Origin: Siphonodentalium dalli
Taxonomy: Eukaryota; Mollusca; Scaphopoda; Gadilida; Siphonodentaliidae
Length of the DNA stretch: 64,000 bases
Direction: 5' to 3'
NCBI GenBank assembly: GCA_032622095.1
Contig: CP136063.1
Coordinates: 219,499,982-219,563,981 of the forward strand
Each line of letters starts with the position of its first letter. Position 1 is the first letter of the stretch. Below are positions 35,226-46,464 of this stretch, piece by piece. The notes beneath the pieces are model-generated. The model did no database searches, was not told the DNA's origin, and was given only the letters and a program-made list of their open reading frames with translations. The translations under genes were made by a program, and so were the position numbers.

Positions 35226-37039
35226 AATGATATGTTTAGCCATATAAATGTGGATAGGGTGGTATTGTTTAAAAATGTTAAACAATTTTATCATGTCCAT
35301 ATGTATTGCTAAATATTGCTGGGCTTATATAGATGGTTGTTCTATCATTCCTGGTCGGGTTTATCCAAATTGGGAGGTTAAATTATGTTCATCTGGTGAT
35401 AAAGAAAACACTTTCTCCGCCCACTCGATACCTCCCCGGGATACATGTTCCACATACTAAATTAACATCTTAGTCAACATAACACAATTTATCTCTCCCT
35501 CAAATCCTTTGCCACAAGAATAAAAATAAATTGTCAGTATAAATAGGCAAGACATCTCTGGACACTTTCTAAGAGATAATTTATTTATAAGAAGATATAT
35601 ATGTTCATTATGTGATTGGTCTTATATATAGTACAACACAGTAAGCTGCAAGTGACACAGTGCGGGGACAATACTGTGTCGAATAACATAGTTAAGGGGA
35701 CCCTTCCACCATTCTTCATAATGTATCATGACTCCATCTTTTGTGAACAAACAATCGACTTAGGCTTAATGGATCGTTCTCCCCCAATAATATACTTGGC
35801 TTTGAACCGATCAATACTATGGGCCATGGTATTTTCCCGTAAAATTATATAGTGTCTATAGTCGGATGATATTGGTTATGTTCAAATGGTGACACAGATA
35901 TGAAACTGTACATGGTTGTGCCCCATGGGCCATTGATTATTATAAGATCGAGAAACTTAGTCTAGGAAATTGCCAGGAATTTACTGGAAATTGCAATTAT
36001 AGCTTATATGGTCGTAATTCAACGTTTGCGTTTCCGATAAAATGAATACCCAAATGTGAAAATTGAGATATACTTGGTCGTCAAAGCGAACCAGATGTCT
36101 TATTTAAGGTTAGCAACGGTTGCTAATCAAATACCACAATTGTGTACTAATCATTCATTGGTATTGCCTTAATTTAGTCAGTGTCTAATCACATGGTGCT
36201 GGTTTTGTTCAATGTTGGGCACATGCATCTAAAACTATATATGCAGCCATATTCTGCATAGGCCACTGATCACTATAAGATCGGGAGACTTTGCCACCGG
36301 TCCCGATAGCTCATTAGTAACGGTTACTAAGCACCTACTCGGAATGCAGGAAAATGCAACTATGGTTGATACCTATTTTACTCATTAAGCTCTACTTTAG
36401 TGGAAATTCGTATTTACTTGATTTTCACATCTATACACGAACTGTGGTCAGATTATTGATGGTGAATGTTGGGTTTCAGTCGCTGCACTGAAGTTGGTCA
36501 AATGTAACTGGCGTGGGAAGCGTGAAAGCAAAGCCTATACCGCTATAGTGAAGATCTCAGCAGCACAGAAATGTCCGTTTGTCAGTAGCAAAAATCCTGC
36601 GAAAACACAGATTCTCTCAGTGCATGTGGGATAGACTCCGATGACAACGATTGAGTTAATTACAACGAACAACTACCATATATACTTGTGTATCTATGAC
36701 ACTACATCCCGTTATGATCAACGATGTGGTTTTAAAACTAGTCAGTGGACAACAAGACAGACAAGTATCAAATAAAACAATGATATAATATGTAATACAT
36801 CGTGACCAGTCTTGTTGTGAATATTTTCATTTGATTCAACAGGCTGCATATTATCGGAATTACAAAACCATTCGACACTTACTTTTGCCAATTACTGTAT
36901 CTTGAGGCATAACTATATCATATGTTGCAACTATTAAATCACGGATAGTTACAGTGGGTCAAATAGGAGTGTTAAACTTCATATATAGTTGCGCACGATT
37001 TCCAATAAGTGATATTACAATCAACGTTTGAGCATAACA
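35226..37039. other. No gene seen
   Basis: About 1.8 kb of non-coding sequence with scattered small repeats, such as the GTTAGCAACGGTTGCTAA hairpin near 36110 and a related TAGTAACGGTTACTA near 36314. The short plus-strand frame at 35616-35852 has no recognisable domain. Confidence 0.4.
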
Positions 37040-37420
37040 CGAAATTCTCCATAGGGTTAAGTGTTAAATTTGGATCGCAACTGTAGCCAGCAAGAATCAT
37101 CTGATCACATCCATTTTTTAAAATTAAAACTACGTCTGTGTTTCATACTTAGTATTTTTTTAGGAATATCAGTACGCGCATATCATCATACGCAAAATGG
37201 CGCCATTTATCCCAAGTACTAGAATCTCCATAGGGCTCAGTGTTAAATTTTGATCACAACTGTAGCCAACAAGAATGAACCGATCACATCAAAATTTTCA
37301 AAAATACATGTAATGGTCATATCTAGTAGTTTGGAGAAGTTTCAAATCGCACCGATCACCATACACCAGATGGAACCATCTATCGTTTTCTGTAAATACG
37401 AAACGCTCTCTAAATTATGT
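37040..37420. repeat. Diverged tandem duplication, about 185-bp unit
   Basis: Two units begin CTCCATAGGG, then AGTGTTAAATTT, CAACTGTAGCCA and CAAGAAT, at about 37047 and 37228. They remain alignable to the ACCATCTATC or GCCATTTATC region. No coding frame is seen. Confidence 0.65.
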
Positions 37421-37649
37421 TGACCCCGATTTAGGCCGACCAGCCAAAATTCAAGAATGGAAACAAGTCAATCCTGAAAACACACCTACTAGGCATACAT
37501 AATCCGTTTTCAGATCGCTTTTAACAAACCAAAAATGCAAAATGACATAAGGAATCCGACTACTTGTAAATGTAGGTGTTTATGTAACCGCGATCAACAA
37601 TATTATATATAGTCAATCAACGATCGCCGTAAAATCTTCGCGTTACATA

Positions 37650-38560
37650 AACCACCTGGACTACATATAAACCCAGTTGATGAATACGAGCCCGGGTGTT
37701 ACACAGGTAGCTTCGCGTTGAGCCTCGCCCGGTATAAATTTAACCACCTGGACTATATATAAACCAAGTTGGTGAATACGAGCCCTGGTATTACACAGAT
37801 AGCTTCGCATTGAGCCTCGTCCGGTATAAACTACCTGGACTATATATAAACCCAGTTGATTAATACGAGCCCTGGTGTTATACAGATAGCTTCACATTAA
37901 GCCTCACCCACTATAAACTACCTGGACTATATATAAACCCGGTTTATTAATACGAGGCCTGGTGTCACACAGATAGCTCCGCGTTGAGCCTCGTCCGGTA
38001 TAAACCACCTGGACTATATATAAACCCAGTTGGTGAATGCGAGCCATGGTGTTACACGGGGTAGCTCCGCGTTCAGCCTCGTCCGGTATAAACACCTGGA
38101 CTATTTATAAACCCAGTTGGTGAATACGACCCCTGGTGTACGTTACACATATAGCTTTGCGTTTAGCCTTACTGGGTATAAACTACCTGGATTATATTTT
38201 AACCCAGTTGGTGAATACGAGCCCTGGGTGTTAGAGATAGCTTCGCGTTGTGCCTCGCTTGGTATAAACCACCTGGACTATATATAAACCAAGTTTGTGA
38301 ATATGAGCCCACAGTTAGCTTCGCATTGAGCGTCACCGGGTATAAACCACCTGGACTATATATAAACCCAGTTGGTGAATACGAGCCCTGGTGTTACACA
38401 GATAGCTACGCGTTGAACCTCGCCGGGTATAAACCACCTGGACTATATATAAACCCAGTTGATGAATACGAGCCCTGGTGTTACACAGATAGCTACGCGT
38501 TGAGCCTCGCCGGGTATAAACCACCTGGACTATATATAAACCCAGTTGATAAATGCGAGC
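37650..38560. repeat. 87-bp tandem array, about 11 units
   Basis: The unit contains CCACCTGGACTATATATAAA, CCCAGTTG, GAATACGAGCCCTGGTGTTA, CACAGATAGC and GCGTTGAGCCTCGCC. Starts are near 37651, 37744, 37829, 37918, 38006, 38092, 38183, 38269, 38348, 38432 and 38519. The last units are the most alike and stay in register, giving a 29-residue repeat frame on the plus strand (YKPPGLYINPV core). Earlier units have indels that break that frame. Confidence 0.92.
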
Positions 38561-38604
38561 ATATGGTTCATATTTCACCACGCAAGAGTGACATGTTCTG
38601 AGTA

Positions 38605-39755
38605 AACCATTTGTATACCAAAGTGGTTGAATAGTTATCCCATAGGACATGTTCAGATAATAAATTTAACCCTCTCTGTACATAGGCATCATTGATGAGT
38701 AGTTATCCCAAAGGTAAAGTTCAGATAATAAGTTTAACCCTCGCTATACTAAAGCATAATTGATCAGTAGTTATCCCATAGGAAATGTTCAGATAATAAG
38801 TTTAACCCTTTCTATACTAAAGCATCATTGATAAGTAGTTATCCCATAGGAACTGTTCAGATAATAAGTTTAACCATTTATATACCAAAGCATAATTGAT
38901 GAGTAGTTATCCCATAGGACTTGTTCAGATAATAAGTTTAACACTTTCTATACTAAAGAATCATTGATGGGTAGTTATCTCATAGGAAATGTTCAGATAA
39001 TAAGTTTAACCCTTTCTATACTAAAGAATCATTGATGAGTAGTTATCCCATGGGAAATGTTCAGATAATAAGTTTAACCATTTATATACTAAATCATCAT
39101 TGATGAGTAGTTATCCCATAGGACATGTTCAGATAATAAGTTTAACCCTTTATATACTAAAGCATCATTGATGAGTAGTTATCCCATAGGACTTGTTCAG
39201 ATAATATGTTTAACCCTTTATATACTAAAGCATCATTGATGAGTACTTATCCCATAGGACATGTTCAGATAGTAAGTTTAATCCTTTATATACTAAAGCA
39301 TCATTGGTGAGTAGTTATCCCATAGGAAATGTTCAGATAATAAGTTCAACCCTTTCTATACTGAAGCATCATTGATGAGTAGTTATCCCATAGGAAATTA
39401 TCAGATAATAAGTATAACCCTCTCTATGCTAAAGCCTCATTGATGAGTAGTTATCCCATAGGAAATGTTCAGATAATAAGATTAACCATCTATCCTAAAG
39501 CATCATTGATGAGTAGATATCTCATAGGAAATGTTCAGATAATAAGTTAAACCATTTCTATTCTAAAGCATCATTGATGAGTAGTTATCCCATAGGAAAT
39601 GTTCTGATGATAAGTTTAAACCTTTCTATACTAAAGCATCATTGATGAGTACTTATCCCATATGACATGTTCAGATAATAAGTTAAACCATTTCTATTCT
39701 AAAGCATCATTGAGTAGTTATCCCATGGGAAATGTTCAGATAATAAGTTCAACAA
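38605..39755. repeat. 68-bp tandem array, about 17 units
   Basis: The unit has GTAGTTATCCCATAGGAAAT, GTTCAGATAATAAGTTTAAC, CCTTTCTATACTAAAGCATC and ATTGATGA. It directly follows the 87-bp array. 68 is not a multiple of three, so no long frames result. Variation is mostly substitutions, plus a 3-4 bp loss near 39430 and 39710. Confidence 0.95.
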
Positions 39756-40019
39756 TATAAACATTTTCTCCAATAAATAGGACTCCTTCTGCACTTGTAT
39801 TTATATGTCGTCTGATCTGTGGCTTCAATTCAAGAATACATTTTATTATGCTGACACAACTCGACCACAGCACCTTCTCCTGTTATATTAGAGAATGAGA
39901 TGTCAGTGCACTGAATTACACTGTTAATTATTTATCTAATGTAACTGCAATATGCCTGAACAATACACCCTCGAGCGTATAGCAACTAATGGAGCTATTA
40001 GGAATCAATGGATTGTAGT
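39756..40019. other. No feature seen
   Basis: Unique-looking AT-rich sequence between the 68-bp array and the 40020 repeat. Confidence 0.4.
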
Positions 40020-40430
40020 AGAATGAGGCAGTTAAAGGTGCACAATCAGAATTAACGAGCCTAAATTACTATTTCTTTGGCTTCGGGGGTAAACAATAGT
40101 TGATTCGAGTCGAGGAACCCACCCATCAATGCTAAGATATATTGATTTTATATCTGTAATTTTTCACAACATGGAATATTTGGAGGCCCAGCAAATATTC
40201 AACAAGCTGACCGACATACTCTCGATATCAAATTGCATTGAACAAAATGATATATAACACGTTTTGGGAAATTTTGTATTACAGTTGACAGTGGTTAGCA
40301 TTATTATTTTTGGGAATTAGTCGATTCTGATAACTAAAGCGTCTTTCGAAGAAATGATGTTGTTATTGTTGTTGTTATTTTTGTTGTTGTTGTTGTTGGA
40401 ATCTGATGATACGGGGACCATCGAATAGTA
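40020..40430. repeat. Interspersed repeat, inverted partner of 1-450
   Basis: Read on the minus strand, it follows 1-450 from GGTCCCC to ACCTTTAAC in the same order of landmarks. It differs by a GTT microsatellite at about 40361-40398 where the other copy has CCAACAACAAG only. The two copies lie about 40 kb apart in opposite orientation. Confidence 0.75.
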
Positions 40431-41569
40431 TTGTGTACCTTCAAAGTGTCCACTTTGGGAAATTCCAATTGCACCCCCCCCCCCCCTGAATCTGAATCAG
40501 ACAAAAACACAAGTTTTGCTTAATTCTATTTGCACCCCTCGCACCTCAGTGCTCAAGCCTAATATGCTCTATATTCATAAAACATGGTTCTATATTCCCG
40601 GTATGAGAACATTCAGATATTTTAACCTCAAAAATTGCATAAATCCTAACATATAGTGGTCTAAACTCCAGATAAATGCACACGGCTACGAGCAAGAAAG
40701 CAGGACACACCAGGCTTACCATGGTTGTTCGGCCTGGTATGAGAAAATTTTGAAAACTATACAAGAAAATCGCAAATTCTAGCATCTGGACTGGCCTATC
40801 CTAGTGTTGGAAATTTCAAGCCTCATACTCCCCCCTCAGGTTGGAAATTTCTCCAACTGATGACCATTTCAGTCCACAAGTTTAACCAAAATTAGTAATT
40901 TTGTATTGGCCATGCATGGGGGAGGGACAATGACACACAGGGCCGACCATGGTTTTGAAATCTGAACAAGAAAACGCAAAATCCTAGCATCTAGACTAGC
41001 CTCAAGCCTTCCTAGAGTTGGAAATTTCAAACCTGACACCCCCCACTTAGGTTGGAAAATTTCCAACTGATGACAATTCCAATGACAATGTTGACCAAAT
41101 GTATGACAATATTGTTTTTTTTAAATTAACTAGCAGTTTTCCAAGTGTAGGAAATTTCCAACCTGTCACCCCCCCCCCCCCCCCAAGGTTGGAAAATTTC
41201 AAACTGATGACCATTTCAGCCAAAATTTTGACCAAAAATAGGAAAATATGCAAATATTGGTAAAAAAAAACAATTAATTCCCCCAATAAATTGTTTGAAA
41301 ACTACAAGAACATTTTCAACCTATTGTTGGTGTGAAATTTCCAACTAATGTTTTGGCAGGTATGAAATTTCCAACTTTTGAAAATTTTGACCAAAGTTGG
41401 GGGAGTGAGACACCCCCCCCCCCCCCCCCTCCCTCCCTCCCCTTGTCGCCACATGTCTGCTTCAAAGCCATGGCTGTGGTTAGAGGGTTTTCGCTCCGGA
41501 ATGTCCAAATTCGAATTTTAAACTGCACCCGCCCGAATACTCCACATGTGGGACTGTCCCAGTGGGACT
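40431..41569. repeat. Degenerate direct repeats with GGTTGGAAATTTCCAAC core
   Basis: From about 40780 to 41420 the self-complementary-like core GGTTGGAAATTTCCAACTGA recurs at about 40840, 41050, 41187 and, partly, 41332-41372. Each copy is usually preceded by CC-CACCCCCC tracts and followed by ATGACCATTTCAG and GACCAAA. Related words reappear near 53860-53930. C runs lie at 40472 and 41412. No gene is seen. Confidence 0.6.
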
Positions 41570-41979
41570 AAGCCTGAATTTAATGTGTCTGACATTTGCA
41601 GAATGTGGTTCCCAGAGGGTGAATTTAGTGACGCTGTCCTGCACAGCAGGCTAGCATCACCAAATTCACCCTCTGAGGACCTCATTCTGTTTAGGCCTCA
41701 TCTTCTGGGAAGTATATATAGTCTCAAATTAACGTTGTTTTAGTTAGTTTTTCCCTTCTGTGGAGTTTCTAGTTCCCTAATTTGCAGAAGATAGATGCAT
41801 AATCGAGGTGACTAATGGGTGAACAACACCAACTTCAACTGGGGAACTTCAATCTGATCCTAGGTCTCCGTAGTAGTTGAGGCCTAAGTAGAATGAGGTC
41901 CCCGGAGGGTGAATTTTGTGATGTTAGACACCCTCTGGGGGCCTCATTCTTCAAAAGTCAGACATTAAATGCAGGCTTG
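41570..41979. mobile_element. Nested foldback element (GGTCCCCAGAGGGTGAATTT family), copy 1
   Basis: The outer inverted ends are AAGCCTGAATTTAATGTGTC and GACATTAAATGCAGGCTT. Just inside each end is a smaller foldback module with GAATGAGGTCCCCAGAGGG and its complement (41598-41690 and 41889-41951, the second shortened). The middle keeps a conserved ATAATCGAGGTG word. There is no coding capacity. Confidence 0.8.
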
Positions 41980-43286
41980 ATTGAGACTAAGGATACCTCC
42001 GCGGTACAATTGGGCTGCATTAAGATGAGCTATATTAACCCTTTGAACCCGAGCGGCCGGAAAACCGACCGCTGTGTGAACCTCCAAATATCCCAGCGGC
42101 CGGTATACCGGCCATATATCGACCGCCACGTGTTTGTCGTCTGCTTCTCCAATAATTATGTTTTTCTTTGTGTCTTGTTGTTATTGTGTTTAAGCACACA
42201 ACATCATGAGTTATGAAGCCTAAAACATCCGACCAGATATATAACAAATTTCACAGTGGGTCATGGGCTGCATCGAAAACGCCATTTCCTAGGGCTGAAA
42301 TACGTCGATAAAAGCTATAATTGCATTAATTACATTCAATTTTGCTGCATAGCAACCATTGCCAGGGAGAGATCGTGTGGCAATGTATCCCATTGCACCT
42401 AAACAAAGTCTACAATAAATAAAAAATAACACTGGGAGCCCAGGGTCATCGTGTCGATCGTTGTGGGGAGCCAGGGTTCACATATTGTATTCTAAAAAAA
42501 TAACTCTCTCGAAATGATAACAACTAATCTCACAATTGCAGGGGTACAGCTCCCGTGGTGGTAAATATTTTTGTCAAGTTTCAAAAGAATAAAAGGTAGC
42601 CGACAGTGCGACCACACATCCGAAAAAAGATGGCATTCTTAGGCGGTTGGCTTTTTCAGAACCAAAAAAATAAAACTTCGTGGTAAAAATCATTCAAAAA
42701 TTGAAAATTAGAATAGTAAAACGTTTTCAGATTCAAGAAAGGTGAATAACTGTGATTTGTTTTTTTCTTTCATCCATATGCATCTTGCACATATACAGGT
42801 AAAAATATCCAAAATTCGAAATTGGGGGAGGAATTTATTACAATGAAATTTTGAACTCAAAACTGATTTCTAATTTCTAAAGTCAAGAAAGGTGAATAAC
42901 AATATTTCCGTCCTCCATGTTGCACATCAGTCAAAGTTCATTGGACGTAAACCAGTTAGTGATGTCCGTCAAGCCAGAAGCTATAGTAAACAAGTATCTC
43001 GTTCTAATGATATCACTACATTTTATATAGCTGGTTTACGTCCAATGAAACTTGGACCTGTTGCACATCTGCAATATATTGGTAATAATACTCTAACATT
43101 TAAATTCTCTACGTTCAAAACTGTGGAAGCAGTTGGTTACACTAAGACGGTACTCATAACGTGTAACAGACACACGAACGGACAGACCGCTCAACGGAAT
43201 GATGGAGGTAATATCTAGTCCCCCGAAAATTCATTTTTCGGGAGAGAAATTAACCGCGAAATGAATTAATAGAAGCTTGGACTCAC
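41980..43286. other. No gene seen
   Basis: Non-coding sequence. A GAAAGGTGAATAAC word repeats near 42738 and 42888. CAAAGTTCATTGGACGTAAACCAG-like sequence near 42934 pairs with its complement near 43030-43052, forming an inverted repeat of about 120 bp. An ACGGACAGACCGCTC tail near 43178 resembles LINE or SINE 3' ends. Confidence 0.45.
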
Positions 43287-43775
43287 GTGCCGGACATTTT
43301 CAGAATGATGTCCCCAGAAGGTGAATACAATGACGCTACCTCGTACAGTGGATTAGCTTTACTAAATTCACCCTCTGGGAACCTCATTCTGCTTCTTGTT
43401 GTGTATGGTGCTGGAGCCAATACTGCAGCGGGATGGAGTCTTAAACTTAGGCCTTATTTTCTCTGTAAATTATCTTTATTAAAAAATAAACAAGTTATTT
43501 TTTTGTGTCTTTAGAACGTTACTTTATCTTTTTAGTTAGTATGCCCATATCGCCAAATTGGCAGATGACACAATGCATAATCGAGGTGCCCAATGGGTGC
43601 ACATCACCATCTCCATCATCTGGGAACTTAAATCTGTCCTGGTCTCACATAGCAGATGAGGCCATGCAGAATGAGGTCCCCAGAGGATGAATTTGGGGAC
43701 ACTAGCCCACTGTGTGAGGTAGCATCACTAAATTCACCCTCTGGAGACCTCATTCTGCAAAATGTACTGCACCAT
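43287..43775. mobile_element. Nested foldback element, copy 2
   Basis: Foldback modules at about 43300-43393 and 43664-43760 each pair GAATGAGGTCCCCAGAGG-type sequence with CCTCTGGAGACCTCATTC-type sequence. They flank a middle containing CACAATGCATAATCGAGGTG. Outer ends around GGACATTTTCAG and CTGCAAAATGT are weaker than in copies 1 and 3. Confidence 0.75.
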
Positions 43776-44229
43776 ATTTTGAGGCCTGCTTGGACTAAAT
43801 TATGTACATTTCACAATAAAGTTGTTGGTCAAACAGAGAAAAAACTCTCATAAATTTAATCAGTCAGACTCATGAGAACTGGTCCCTGGGGTAAAATACC
43901 ATATAGACTATACCATTGACTAATTAGTCAATATTGGTATTTTAGTATATTTCCCCAGGGGCCTGTGGTGCAGATGTTCCCACAGTGGTAAATGTGCAAA
44001 GATTCGAATTGACCAGGAAATGAACATTTCCAATTCATAAAAGGGGGATAGCTCCACTAAAAGGTATGCATGGGTGGCTGGTCCGAGAGGCAAAAAACAC
44101 ATTTTTTACAACCTCATGCAAATTTTTTACAAAACACTTCTTGTGCCAATATTTGACATTTGTAACATGTTAAAACATACAATAGCTGCAAAAACACCAT
44201 ATTTATGTTACTGGGACCTGATATTGGCA
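43776..44229. other. No gene seen; small inverted repeat
   Basis: Near 43895-43965, CCCTGGGGTAAAATACCA and TGGTATTTTAGTATATTTCC with CCCAGGGG form a short inverted repeat. Nothing else is recognised. Confidence 0.4.
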
Positions 44230-44740
44230 GTAAAAATGATTCGTACCAAACCCATTATCGAACTTCACCTGCATTTTGGTCTGGAAAACTCACATACCAA
44301 ATTTGGTTCCGATAAAATAAACGAAACTAAAATTATCATCCGAAAACCTCAAATATTGAAAGTTATAAGTCGAAAAGAGCCATAAGTTTGTAAAAAATAT
44401 TCGGACCAAACCCATAATCAAACTTGGCCTGTACTTTGGTCTGGAAAACTCGCATACTAAATTTGGTTCCGATAAAATATCATTCAGAAACCTCAAATAT
44501 TGAAAATTTCTAAGTCGAAAAGAGCCATGTCAGTACAAAATAATCAGAACGAACACAAATTCGAACTTGACTTGGTTAAGTTAGTCTGGAAAACACACAT
44601 ACCAAATTTAGTTCCGATAAAATAACTGAAACTAAAGTTATCATCCAGAAACCAAAATTGCTAACAGATGGACGGATGGCTAGACGGACGGACAGCTAGA
44701 CAAATCACATAATATAGCCGTTTTTCAAACGGGCGTATAA
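44230..44740. repeat. Triplicated unit and tail of a dispersed retroelement
   Basis: A unit of about 150 bp (ACCAAACCCAT, TCTGGAAAACTC, CATACCAAATTTGGTTCCGA, AAGTCGAAAAGAGCCAT) occurs three times, starting near 44243, 44403 and 44547. It ends in GGACGGATGGCTAGACGGAC and CACATAATATAGCCG. The same vocabulary occurs at 59340-59700. I read it as the 3' part of a LINE or a SINE, without the coding part. Confidence 0.65.
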
Positions 44741-46396
44741 AAATAGGATGGAGACCTTCAACAATCCTGTAAATAAAACCGTTCAGAAAATATATAACTG
44801 AAATAAATTAGGTTTTTCCTTGATTAACTTATGAAACAACATTGAGACCAGAAACTTCAACAGTCTTGTAAAAAGAAAAAGCTTTTATAATGCATCTGCC
44901 TCAGGTGGCATGGGATACGTCATCACGTATTTTAAAATTCAGTGGTATTCAATTTAGAGACTGAAATATTTGACCAAACTGACTTGACTCTGAATCTGTC
45001 AAAGGGGATGTCGCTCCCATGCACCTCCTGTCTGAGGGCAAGGACCCAACTGCCTCTGCATGCCCCCCCCCTCACCCCACCCCTGCTACAGCAGCCCTGA
45101 TTTAGGAAAAAAAGTTAATGATAGTTCTATATTTTATTTCTTGCACAGAGAATCGTTGAACATAACAAATAGCAAAATATACCACAATGTTAAACAGAAT
45201 ATCAGTAAATCAACAATCATTACAGTCATTAAGATGCACCTGTTGTATTCTCAGTGCAAACATACGCAGAACATGAGTGTGTTAATGGGTTCATTGATAA
45301 GGCATGAGTGTCAGTGTGGAAGGATAGAACGAGAAGCAAAACCTCAAATTCTATCCTTCAGCAATGGCTGAAGTGCCACTTCATCGTACCCATTAACACA
45401 CATGTCATTCTGTTTATTACACGTCACCCGTCCTAGATTCCATGAATTAAAAAAAAACAGACTTGCAAGGTTTATTCAGGCACATACAGGGTTTTGTCAA
45501 CTGTGGCGATGCTTTTATTTTAGTTTCAGTTTCATGGTTGAAGCAAACGTCATTTTCATCATGTAACGCCAACAGCATGCATATGCCGCAAGTGGGTCAT
45601 ACGGATTTGTAAACAGCTGGAACACTGTATTTCTAGGAACAAACGTGTAATAAACTGTTAAAATTTGACAGATCGCTCTACGATGATCCCTAAATTTCCC
45701 TGGAGGAAAGCAACATAACTGAAATTGCAAAAGTTTTTCATGTCAAAAGTGTTATAAATCAGAATAGCTTTCAATGGTATCACATTTGGATATTTTAAGT
45801 GATTGGGTCATGTCAGGACACAGGGGTTCATATGCGAAGATAAATTATCAGTCAATACATCTGGCTTTAGCATTAAATGAGATTGTAATGTGTTTTATCA
45901 ATTTTTGATGAGAGAAGGCTTGAGGAGGGTGTATTTTCGAGTATTGGCATCCATTTCTCCCCGAGAGAGATGATCCTGGATAAACGATGGCCTTGAGGGA
46001 CGATATTCGGTGTCCAAAACAAAATTAAATGCTAAAGACAGAAATGGAATTGAGGGGCGTTTGTGGTATTATTTTATAGAGGAATCCTTAGCCGATCCAT
46101 CCTTGCAGACATCGATGCCATTGTTCGGATAAATTTATCATGGAATGAGTTATTAAACTTAGTTTAGTATTATCAGTTCTTTGGCCGCAGTGATAAGTTG
46201 CATAAATGAATCAGTGTCATCAATCCATTTTTTACTTTCAGTAGGAATGCATTTCCAAAAGATTTCTTGGTTTGAATCGAACAGCTCTCCAGCATCATAT
46301 CAGACATCCCTGCCTTGGAAGCAGTTTCTTTCTCACGCCACATGAGCTGGCCATCACCATAAAGTCAGTCACATCCATGGTCCAAATCGTCATCCA
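44741..46396. other. NSA2 3' flank with one inverted repeat
   Basis: Non-coding sequence downstream of the NSA2 stop. At 45272-45404, CATGAGTGTGTTAATGGG and CCCATTAACACACATG are arms around a second pair, GAAGGATAGAA and TTCTATCCTTC. A fragment with the ATGAGTGTCAGTG word recurs near 63319. A C run lies at 45063. No other gene is seen. Confidence 0.5.
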
Positions 46397-46464
46397 TCAC
46401 ACCAGAAGGACAGCGTTGATACAGCCATCATTCTCTGGATTATTCGTCACCTGAGCATATTTAC
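46397..46464 (-). CDS. NSA2: NSA2 terminal exon
   Basis: The acceptor is CTTTACAG. Two bases, 21 codons ([20 protein letters not shown] plus Val) and TGA at 46399-46397. It matches the conserved C-terminus of NSA2 exactly in length. Confidence 0.96.

Noticed and set aside
38248-38601. A 117-codon frame with a 29-residue repeat
   Set aside because: It arises because the 87-bp unit is a multiple of three. Neighbouring units have indels that break it.
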